Positions 48,491 to 55,738 of a stretch of 64,000 bases of DNA are shown one piece after another (within the stretch, counting starts at the first letter, position 1; each line of letters begins with the position of its first letter). The DNA lies in the NCBI RefSeq assembly GCF_900111175.1, contig NZ_FOGI01000004.1, forward strand, positions 124,001-188,000, written 5' to 3'. The notes under the pieces are model-generated. The model searched no databases. It was not told where the DNA came from and saw nothing but the letters and a program-made list of their open reading frames with translations. Origin of the DNA: Actinokineospora terrae (GTDB taxonomy: Bacteria > Actinomycetota > Actinomycetes > Mycobacteriales > Pseudonocardiaceae). Position numbers and translations under genes: made by a program.

Positions 48491-49168
48491 CTACGACGTC
48501 TGGACGGGATCCTTCGCCCGGGGCAAGAGACCGGCGGCGCGGGCAGCGCTAACAGCCTGCAATCGGCTGTGCACACCAAGTTTGGCGTAGACACTGTGGG
48601 TGTGCGTTCGGACGGTATTAGTGGACAGTCCTAACTCGGCAGCGATCTGCGGACCGCGCATGCCGTCCACCATGCACTCCAGCACCTCGCGCTCCCGGCC
48701 GGACAACGCGTCCAGCGGACCGTCCGCGCCGCGCCGCAGGTCGTCCCGCAAGCCGCGGAGCACGGCCCCCAGCAGCCGCGGCGGGAACCACGCGTCACCC
48801 CTGGCCACCCCGCGCAGCACCTCGACCAGGTGGGCCATCCCCGACGCCTTCGAGATCCACGCGTCCGCCCCGGCCCTGGCCGCCGCGAGCGCGCGAGCCG
48901 GGTCCTTGCTCCCGGTGAGCGCGACCAGCCGCGCCTCGGGCGCGGCCGCGCGCAGGGTCGCGAACAGCTCGGCCTGCGGCACCCGGACCGCCTCCGGCTC
49001 CACGGTGATGATCGTCGGCCGCTCCTGGGCCAGTCTGCCGCCCAACCTCGGGTCGTCGCTGGCGCTGCGGCCCGCCACCCACAGGTCGGTGAACGCGGCG
49101 AGCCGCGCGGTCAGCGCCTCGGTGAGCAGCGTGTGGTCGTCGACGAGCCAGAGTTTGATGAGCTCCAC
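48491..49168 (-). CDS. Atypical LuxR-family response regulator (Glu at the phosphorylation site)
   Basis: The 225-residue protein has an acidic pocket (Asp10/Asp11 in VDDHTLL) and a C-terminal LuxR helix-turn-helix (LSGREREVLECMVDGMRG, TVRTHTHSVYAKLGVHSR). The position of the phospho-acceptor Asp is Glu57 (PTIITVEPEA), and the switch region reads VALTGSKDP. Such receivers are usually not phosphorylated and may be constitutive or ligand-controlled. It is just upstream of the glycosyltransferase gene, on the same strand, so it may control the surface module. The start is GTG 49168. Confidence 0.85.
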   Translation of the reverse strand: MELIKLWLVDDHTLLTEALTARLAAFTDLWVAGRSASDDPRLGGRLAQERPTIITVEPEAVRVPQAELFATLRAAAPEARLVALTGSKDPARALAAARAGADAWISKASGMAHLVEVLRGVARGDAWFPPRLLGAVLRGLRDDLRRGADGPLDALSGREREVLECMVDGMRGPQIAAELGLSTNTVRTHTHSVYAKLGVHSRLQAVSAARAAGLLPRAKDPVQTS

Positions 49169-49270
49169 GGCCGGACACGGTGCAGCAGCGGGCCGCCGCT
49201 GTCCTCATCCAGATGGAGGAGAGTCACCCATTCGTGTGGTGGGGGTGCCTGCTGCCTGCCAAGCAGGGCC

Positions 49271-49324
49271 GTCAGTCGAGAAGAGCTGGTCAGTCGAGAA
49301 GGGCTGGTCAGTCGAGAAGGGCGT
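49271..49324. repeat. Three 18-base tandem repeats at the ftsY stop
   Basis: Three near-identical 18-base units (starting GTCAGTCGAGAAG) run 49271-49324; the third overlaps the last ftsY codons. Each unit on the minus strand reads as CTT-CTC-GAC-TGA, so the ftsY C-terminal codons and stop are repeated twice beyond the gene. Confidence 0.8.
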
Positions 49325-50723
49325 CGACGAACGCGCGGGGGTCGAACGGCGCGAGGTCGTCCGCGCCCTCGCCGAGCCCGACCAGCTTGACCGGGACGCC
49401 GAGCTCGCGCTGCACCTGGAAGACGATGCCGCCCTTGGCGGTGCCGTCGAGCTTGGTGAGCACGATGCCGGTGACGTCGACGACCTCGCCGAACACGCGG
49501 GCCTGGGTGAGGCCGTTCTGGCCGGTGGTGGCGTCGAGCACGAGCAGCACCTCGTCGACCTCGCCCTGCTTCTCCACCACCCGCTTGACCTTGCCCAGCT
49601 CGTCCATCAGGCCGGTCTTGGTGTGGAGCCTGCCCGCGGTGTCGATGAGGACGGTGTCGACGCCGCTCTCCCGGCCGAGCTTGACCGCGTCGAACGCCAC
49701 CGCGGCCGGGTCGGCGCCTTCCTTGCCGCGGACGACCTGGGCGCCCACGCGGTCCGCCCAGGTCTGGAGCTGGTCGGCGGCCGCGGCGCGGAACGTGTCC
49801 GCGGCACCGAGGACGACAGAGCGCCCGTCAGCGACAAGAACACGTGCGAGCTTGCCCGTGGTGGTGGTCTTACCGGTGCCGTTGACCCCAACGACCAACA
49901 CGACCGCGGGCTGCTTGTTGTCGCCATCGCCATGCGGGAGGGCGCGCACCGCGCGGTCCATCTCCGGGCGCAGCACGTCGTACAACACCTCGCGCAGCAG
50001 AGCGCGGGCCTGGTCCGGGGTGCGGACACCGCGGGAGACCAGCTCGGTGCGCAGCCGCTGGACGATCTCCTCGGTGGTGGTGGCGCCGAGGTCGGCCAGC
50101 AGCAGAGTGTCCTCGACATCGGTCCAGGAGTCCTCGTCGAGGTCACCGGCGCCGAGCAGGCCGAGCAGGCCCTGGCCCAGGGTGGACCGGCTGCGGGCCA
50201 GGCGCCCGCGCAGGCGCTCCAGGCGACCGCTGGTCGGCGCGATCTCCTCGACCGGCTCGGGCTCGGGGCGGACCGCCTCGGGGACGATGACCGGCATCGG
50301 CTCCGGGACGACCACCTCGGGCAGCACCGGGAGCACGGGCTGGACCGGCTCGGCGGGCTCGGTGGCGTCCGGGGTGTCGGTGGCGTCCGGCGCGGTGGTC
50401 GGCGCGGTCGCGTCGGGGAGGGTGATGTCGACGATCGGCCGCTTGGGCGAGTCGCGCGGCACCGAGGCGTCGTCGCCGACCCCGGGCTGGCCGTCCACCT
50501 CGGTCCGCTCACCGGCCGGGTGCGGCGGTGCCTGCTGCCCACCCGGTGCCAGGCTGATCCCGCCGCCCGCCTGGTAGCCGCCGCCCCTGCGCCGCTCGGC
50601 CACCTCGGGTTTCGGCTTGTCCAGGCTGATCCGCCTGCGCCTGGCCAGCAGGACCCCGGTGACCAGGGCGGCGACGAGCAACGCCAGCACGACGACGAGG
50701 ACGACGATCAGGGTGTTCGACAC
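49308..50723 (-). CDS. ftsY: Signal recognition particle receptor FtsY
   Basis: FtsY docks the SRP-ribosome complex at the membrane. The 471-residue protein has an N-terminal membrane helix (about 5-27), a basic stretch, an acidic/Pro-rich linker (about 90-160), and the NG domain with GVNGTGKTTTTGKLA, DTAGRLHTK, TKLDGTAKGG and GEGADDLAPF. The GTG start at 50723 has a GAGGAT site. Full-length for actinobacteria. Its end is decorated with the 18-base repeats. Confidence 0.96.
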   Translation of the reverse strand: MSNTLIVVLVVVLALLVAALVTGVLLARRRRISLDKPKPEVAERRRGGGYQAGGGISLAPGGQQAPPHPAGERTEVDGQPGVGDDASVPRDSPKRPIVDITLPDATAPTTAPDATDTPDATEPAEPVQPVLPVLPEVVVPEPMPVIVPEAVRPEPEPVEEIAPTSGRLERLRGRLARSRSTLGQGLLGLLGAGDLDEDSWTDVEDTLLLADLGATTTEEIVQRLRTELVSRGVRTPDQARALLREVLYDVLRPEMDRAVRALPHGDGDNKQPAVVLVVGVNGTGKTTTTGKLARVLVADGRSVVLGAADTFRAAAADQLQTWADRVGAQVVRGKEGADPAAVAFDAVKLGRESGVDTVLIDTAGRLHTKTGLMDELGKVKRVVEKQGEVDEVLLVLDATTGQNGLTQARVFGEVVDVTGIVLTKLDGTAKGGIVFQVQRELGVPVKLVGLGEGADDLAPFDPRAFVDALLD

Positions 50724-50885
50724 CGGGCCATCCTCGCATCCCCGGGTACCGGGGTGCCGGACACCGGCCGGGGCCGCGCCCGGCGTGGTCCAATAGGCCC
50801 CCGGTGACCTCCGTCGGCCCGTCCCCGGCGCCCGTCGTGGTCCTGCCGACCCTGCCCAGCCCTCCGACCGGCGGGAGCCGTTGCC

Positions 50886-52397
50886 GTGCGCGTGCTCGAC
50901 CTCGCGATCATCGTGGTGTTCCTGATCGGCATGCCGTTGCTGGGGGTGCTGATCGGCGGCAAACAGCGCTCCGCGAAGGACTACTTCGTCGGGGACGGCA
51001 AGATCTCGTGGTGGGTGGCCTGCCTGTCGGTGGTGTCGGCCGAGACCTCCACGCTCACGGTGCTGAGCGTGCCGACAGTGGCCTACCTCGGCGCCTTCAC
51101 CTACCTGCAACTGGCGATCGGTTACGTCATCGGCCGAGCCGTGGTCGCCTTCGTCCTCTTGCCGCGTTACGTCGCCGGGAACATGACCACCGCCTACAAC
51201 TTCCTCGGGCAGCGGTTCGGGGGTGGGTTGCAGGCGACCGCGTCGGTGACGTTCCTGCTGACCCGTTTGCTCGCGGACGGGGTGCGACTGTTCGCGACCG
51301 CGATCCCGGTGAAGGTAGTGCTATCGGCGTACGGGGTGGACGCCGCCTATTGGCTGATCGTCGCGGTGCTGGGCGTGGCGATGGTGGCGTACACGTTCTT
51401 CGGTGGGGTACGCGCGGTCGTGTGGGTCGACGCTATCCAGATGCTCTGGTACGTCCTGGGCGGTATCGCGGTGATCTGGGTGTTGGCGTGGCGGCTACCG
51501 GACGGCTGGTTGGGCGCGGCGGTCGACGCGGGTAAGACGCAACTGTTCGACTTCGCGTCCGCGCCGCTGAGCAACCAGTACGCCGCCGTCACCGCGATCC
51601 TCGGCGGCGCGGTGCTGTCGATGGCCTCCCACGGCGCCGACCAACTGGTGGTGCAGCGGCTCATGGCCTGCAACGACGTGCGGGCCAGCCAGAAGGCGCT
51701 GATCGCCAGCGGTGTGGTGGTGTTCCTGCAGTTCGCCATGTTCCTGCTGATCGGCACCATGCTGTGGTCGTTCTACCGCGGCCTGGACCCGGTGTCCGGG
51801 TTGGGCCTGACCACGGGCGACGAGCTGTTCGCCTCGTTCATCGTCACCGAGTTGCCCAGCGGCCTGTCCGGGTTCGTCATCGCGGGGATCCTCGCGGCCG
51901 CGTTGAGCTCGTCGCTGGGTGCGCTGGCCTCGTCCACCGTCACCGACGTGTACCAGCGGGTGGTGCGCCGGGAGCTGACCGACGCCGAGGCGCTGCGGAT
52001 GGGTCGTATGTGGACGGTTGTGTGGGCGGGCGCTCTTATCGTGTTCGCGTCGATGTTCACCACGACCAAGAACCCGATCGTCGAGACAGCGCTGGCCATC
52101 ACCGGTTACACCTACGGCGCGCTGCTCGGCGCGTTCGTCCTCGGGCTGGTGGCGAGGCGGGCCCGGCAGGTCGACGCGATCGTCGCGTTCGTGGTGACGG
52201 TGGCGGTGATGGCGTTCGTGATCCTGGGGATGAAGTTCAGCAAGGCCACCGGCCAGTTCCTCGGCGTCGACTTCGCCAAGGCGCGCGGCGACTCGGTGGC
52301 ACTCGCCTTCCCCTGGTACACGCCGCTGGGGGTGGCGGTGACGCTGGTCGTGGGCGGATTGCTCTCCCTGCGCCACCGCACCGACAGCGCTGTCTAG
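50886..52397 (+). CDS. Sodium:solute symporter (SSS family)
   Basis: The 503-residue protein has about 13 membrane helices with the SSS signatures KDYFVGDGKISWWVACLSVVSAETST near the N-terminus and YTFFGGVRAVVWVDAIQML, and an SSSLGALASSTVTDVYQR segment that corresponds to a sodium-site region. The transported solute cannot be told. The start at GTG 50886 gives the typical N-terminal helix. Its TAG shares the palindromic CTAG with the stop of the convergent flavoenzyme gene. Confidence 0.9.
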   Translation: MRVLDLAIIVVFLIGMPLLGVLIGGKQRSAKDYFVGDGKISWWVACLSVVSAETSTLTVLSVPTVAYLGAFTYLQLAIGYVIGRAVVAFVLLPRYVAGNMTTAYNFLGQRFGGGLQATASVTFLLTRLLADGVRLFATAIPVKVVLSAYGVDAAYWLIVAVLGVAMVAYTFFGGVRAVVWVDAIQMLWYVLGGIAVIWVLAWRLPDGWLGAAVDAGKTQLFDFASAPLSNQYAAVTAILGGAVLSMASHGADQLVVQRLMACNDVRASQKALIASGVVVFLQFAMFLLIGTMLWSFYRGLDPVSGLGLTTGDELFASFIVTELPSGLSGFVIAGILAAALSSSLGALASSTVTDVYQRVVRRELTDAEALRMGRMWTVVWAGALIVFASMFTTTKNPIVETALAITGYTYGALLGAFVLGLVARRARQVDAIVAFVVTVAVMAFVILGMKFSKATGQFLGVDFAKARGDSVALAFPWYTPLGVAVTLVVGGLLSLRHRTDSAV

Positions 52398-53818
52398 AAG
52401 ATCCCCTGTTCCGGCGCGAGGATGCCGCGCGGGTCGAACCGGTTCTTCAAACGGCGAACGCGGCCGTAGGCAGTGCCGTAGTGGCGTTGCCAGTCACCCG
52501 GTTGGCCCGGGATAGAGCCGATCGGGTACTGGGTGCCCCCTACGGCCAAGGCCTTGTCGTAGGCAGACCGGTTGTTCACCAACAACGTCCGGACCACTGC
52601 CTCGTCCGGTGGGGCTACCGCGCGCAGGATGGACAAGATGAACACGACAGAGCTGTCGGGGACCGACACCATCGGACGCGTGAGGCGCTTGCGGGTGAAC
52701 GGGTACAGCAGGATCGGGCCGCCACCGGTGTCGGCCGGGGTGAGCTTCGCTAGCAGGCCCTCGATGTAGGAGTCGGTGGCGCGGTCGGGGAGGAAGAGGT
52801 TGAGCCACGGGTTGGGGAACTTCAGCGGCCGCAACTGCTCCACGACGGCGTAGACCCGGTTGAGCCACTCGAAGTACGGCAGGCTCGTGGTCTCTGTCTT
52901 CGCGGCAGTGGGCAAACCGCGCACGACAGCCTTGTCGTCCGGGGTCTTCGCGGAGTGGTAAACGCCGCCCTCAAGCAGGTAGCTCCAACCGGTCCCGGAC
53001 CACACCACCTGCCCCTCCAGGTAGTCGAAGCGACCATCGGCGAGGGCGATCCGCTGCGCGGCGGTCATAGAGCGCAGGTCTGGGTAAGAGAGGTGGTAGA
53101 TCCGGGCAGTGGTGGGCGCGGGCACCAGGTCCAGGGTCGCGCGGACGATCACGGCGTACTGGCCCAAGCCGCCGAGCACCGCCTCGAACAGATCCCGTTC
53201 GACGGTCGGCGAACACCGCACCAGCTTGCCCTCGCCGGTCACGACCTCCAACTCCCGCACGGTGTCGACCAACAGCCCGTGCCGCGAGGTAGCGCCACCG
53301 ATGCCGCCGACCGACAGCGTGCCGCCCACCGAGAGTCCCAGGTAGTCGGTCGCCACCGGCGGGGTGAACCCGGCCGCCAACGCTGCCTTGGTCACCTCCA
53401 GCCAGGTGGCTCCAGCGTCGACAACGACACCCCGGGCCGAGACCCGGTGCACCGTCGCCAGGGTCCGCGAGTCGATGACGACGCCACCGGGCGCCTGCGC
53501 CTGCCCGAACGTCGAGTGGCCCTGCCCGCGCACCGCCACCGGGATCCGGTGCTCGGCGGCGAGCCGCACCACCTTCACCACATCGGACACCGACCCGGGC
53601 CGCAGCACCGCGCGGGGGCGGCGGTGCGCGATCTGGCCGTAGTCGTCGGCGGCCTCGGCGAGCGCGGCGGCGTCGGTGACCAGGTCACCGTCCAGCCGCG
53701 GCACGGGTAAGCCCGCCGCACCGGTGTCGGCCTGGGCCTGGGTCACCCACCCCACGCCGAGCGCGTCGAAGGCGACGATCGCGGCACCTAGGGTCAGGAC
53801 CTGACGGCGGTTGGGCAT
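52394..53818 (-). CDS. Tat-exported FAD-dependent oxidoreductase, cytokinin-dehydrogenase-like
   Basis: The 474-residue protein opens with a Tat signal (NRRQVLTLGAAIVA, cleavage near residue 30) and an FAD-binding_4 domain. The flavin motif RGQGHSTFGQAQAPGGVVID carries a likely covalently linked His, and GGTLSVGGIGGATSRHG follows. The C-terminal half resembles the cytokinin-binding domain of CKX enzymes, which oxidatively cleave cytokinins. The exact substrate is not proven. ATG 53818 with a GAGGAG site is the start. It faces the symporter gene. Confidence 0.8.
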   Translation of the reverse strand: MPNRRQVLTLGAAIVAFDALGVGWVTQAQADTGAAGLPVPRLDGDLVTDAAALAEAADDYGQIAHRRPRAVLRPGSVSDVVKVVRLAAEHRIPVAVRGQGHSTFGQAQAPGGVVIDSRTLATVHRVSARGVVVDAGATWLEVTKAALAAGFTPPVATDYLGLSVGGTLSVGGIGGATSRHGLLVDTVRELEVVTGEGKLVRCSPTVERDLFEAVLGGLGQYAVIVRATLDLVPAPTTARIYHLSYPDLRSMTAAQRIALADGRFDYLEGQVVWSGTGWSYLLEGGVYHSAKTPDDKAVVRGLPTAAKTETTSLPYFEWLNRVYAVVEQLRPLKFPNPWLNLFLPDRATDSYIEGLLAKLTPADTGGGPILLYPFTRKRLTRPMVSVPDSSVVFILSILRAVAPPDEAVVRTLLVNNRSAYDKALAVGGTQYPIGSIPGQPGDWQRHYGTAYGRVRRLKNRFDPRGILAPEQGIF

Positions 53819-53869
53819 GCGGCACTCCTCGCCAGAGTTGATCACGGGCGGCGCCACGATAACCGCCGA

Positions 53870-54787
53870 TCACCGCAGCCGGTAGGCGACCAGTTCCAGG
53901 TGGAGGGTGAAGCCGAGCGCGGTGAACATCCGCTCGGAGGCGTCGTTGCCCAACGCGATCACCGCCGCGGCCTGGCACCGCGCGCCCTGCTCCGCGGCGA
54001 GAGTGCGCAGGAGCGCCCGTACCAACGCGCGGCCCGCTCCCGCGTCACGCATGTTGGGATCGACCGCGACGTAGTCGACGTAGAACTCCTCTTCCTGCAA
54101 GAACCCAGCCGCGTAGCCGATTACGCCGTCAGCACCCGTCAGCACTACCACCGTGTGGCCGCGAGTCCCCTCGACCAACTGCTCACCGCTGACGGTGCGG
54201 TTGGGGAAACAGCGCTCGTGCAGATCGACCACCTGGGCGCGCGTCGTGCGGTCATCGTCCAACTTGCCCGGTCCCACCGCCTGCTCGGCCGCGCTGATGA
54301 GCACAGAGCGCAGCGCGGCACCGGTGAGGGTGAACACGCGACTGGCCGACCCGGCGGCGAACCCGTGGCGCGCGGCGAAGTCACCGAGCCTGCGGTTGCG
54401 GCGGTGGCCGTAGAGCTCCAGGTCGGTGACACCCGCCAGCCGTGGCCGCGCGGTGACCAGGTCCAGCAGGTCATCGGCGGTGTTGTGCCAGAGCCGGCGG
54501 ACGGCCGGGTGGTCGGCGGGGACGTCGACGAACGGCCCGTACAGCCAGGCCCGACCCGACTCGGGGTCGACCTCGGCGCTGAGCAGCGCCCGCACCGCAC
54601 CGGCCGGGTCGACGCCGACCACGGCGCCACCGGCCCAGTCCGGGGTCAGCCGGGTCAGCTCCTCGACCACCTCCTCCTCGGTGGTCCCGTGGTAGCCGAT
54701 GTGGTGCCCGGGGTCGGCCTGCAGCCGGGCCACCAGGTCGACCGCGGCGGCCAGGTCGGCCTCGGTCGCGGAGCGGAACTCGTACAT
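53870..54787 (-). CDS. Two-domain GNAT N-acetyltransferase
   Basis: The 305-residue protein has two GNAT modules: a divergent N-terminal one (about 1-150) and a C-terminal one (about 155-305) with the acetyl-CoA loop VDPNMRDAGAGRALVRALLR and the EEEFYVDYVAV strand. This layout resembles mycothiol synthase-like tandem GNAT proteins, but I see nothing that fixes the substrate. ATG 54787 has no strong ribosome site. It lies 51 bases from the flavoenzyme start, on the same strand. Confidence 0.8.
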   Translation of the reverse strand: MYEFRSATEADLAAAVDLVARLQADPGHHIGYHGTTEEEVVEELTRLTPDWAGGAVVGVDPAGAVRALLSAEVDPESGRAWLYGPFVDVPADHPAVRRLWHNTADDLLDLVTARPRLAGVTDLELYGHRRNRRLGDFAARHGFAAGSASRVFTLTGAALRSVLISAAEQAVGPGKLDDDRTTRAQVVDLHERCFPNRTVSGEQLVEGTRGHTVVVLTGADGVIGYAAGFLQEEEFYVDYVAVDPNMRDAGAGRALVRALLRTLAAEQGARCQAAAVIALGNDASERMFTALGFTLHLELVAYRLR

Positions 54788-55022
54788 ACCGGAAAGCGTG
54801 AACGCCGTGTACCGCCCAGCGCGACTGGATTACCGGGGACGCCCGCCCGGCGAGCGGTGCGCGCGTCCGGCACCCCGGCGCCCACCGCACCAAGTGGACG
54901 GTCCGGCTGCGCACCGCGACCGCGTCGCCGCTGGCAGTGACCGTTTTCAGCCGGGAGCGCCCCGATGGGCACCGTTGGTGGTCCGGAAGGCCGCGTTCGT
55001 CGACCCGAGACGGTCCCGTTAT

Positions 55023-55052
55023 TTGCGAAACGATCGGATCAGACCATACTTT
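55023..55052 (+). promoter_or_regulatory. Likely promoter of the 4-helix membrane protein gene
   Basis: The 54788-55134 gap has no gene; it holds TTGCGA (55023-55028), and TACTTT (55047-55052) after 18 bases, a fair vegetative promoter. Transcription near 55058 would leave about 75 bases of leader before the ATG at 55135. The rest of the gap shows nothing else clear. Confidence 0.45.
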
Positions 55053-55134
55053 GTGCGATCCTCACCGCGACCCGCACGCGCGCGCGGGTGCGTGCGTGCG
55101 ACCCCCAGAGTTCTCCCCAGGAAGGCCCCTGCCG

Positions 55135-55635
55135 ATGGCTAACTTCGACCCCAAGCGCGTCACCCCGATCGAGTGGGCGGGTATCGGCGCTGGCGCGCTG
55201 GCGTTCATCTTCAGCTTCTTCTCGTGGTACTCGGTGTCCTACAACGGCCCGAGCGGCCTGGGCTTCGCGGGCTTCGACCAGTCCGCGAGCGCGTGGAGCC
55301 TCGGCATCGGCGGCTGGCTGCCGGTGCTGCTGCTGGTGGCGGCCGCGGTGATCCTGGTGCTGCCGCACGTCGGCACCGCGGTGCCGAACCTGGTCACCAT
55401 CTGGCTCGGCCTCGCCGCCGCGGCCGTGGTGATCCTGCTCATCCGCTGGCTGACCCTGCCCAGCGCGTCGAGCTACGGCCTCGACGACAGCGGCATCTCG
55501 GTCGGCGCGGGCTTTGGCCTCTACCTCGGCCTGGTCGCGGCCATCGTGTCCGCCGTGGCTGCCGGGCTGGCCTTCACCAACTCGCGCAAGACCGTCCCGC
55601 CGCAGGCGCCCCCGGCGCCGGGCTACCCGGCCTGA
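55135..55635 (+). CDS. Small membrane protein of unknown function
   Basis: The 166-residue protein has about four membrane helices (about 15-35, 57-77, 85-103 and 125-150), a short Phe/Ser/Trp-rich loop after the first (FSWYSVSYN) and a Pro/Ala-rich cytoplasmic-like tail. I do not know the family; similar 4-helix proteins are widespread in Pseudonocardiales. ATG 55135 has a GGAAGG site. A strong intrinsic terminator follows at 55675. Confidence 0.75.
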   Translation: MANFDPKRVTPIEWAGIGAGALAFIFSFFSWYSVSYNGPSGLGFAGFDQSASAWSLGIGGWLPVLLLVAAAVILVLPHVGTAVPNLVTIWLGLAAAAVVILLIRWLTLPSASSYGLDDSGISVGAGFGLYLGLVAAIVSAVAAGLAFTNSRKTVPPQAPPAPGYPA

Positions 55636-55674
55636 GCAACCGCACTCGGCAACACCGCACCACGTTGTGACGGG

Positions 55675-55707
55675 AAAGCCCCGGCCGCCAAGGCGGTCGG
55701 GGCTTTT
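55675..55707. terminator. Intrinsic terminator between convergent genes
   Basis: A 15-base stem (55675-55689 with 55692-55706) with one G-U pair and a two-base turn ends in TTTT, and it starts with an A-run on the other side. It should stop transcription from both the membrane protein gene and smc. Confidence 0.85.
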
Positions 55708-55738
55708 CCACGTTCTGGGAGTCCTGTCAGGACACTCG

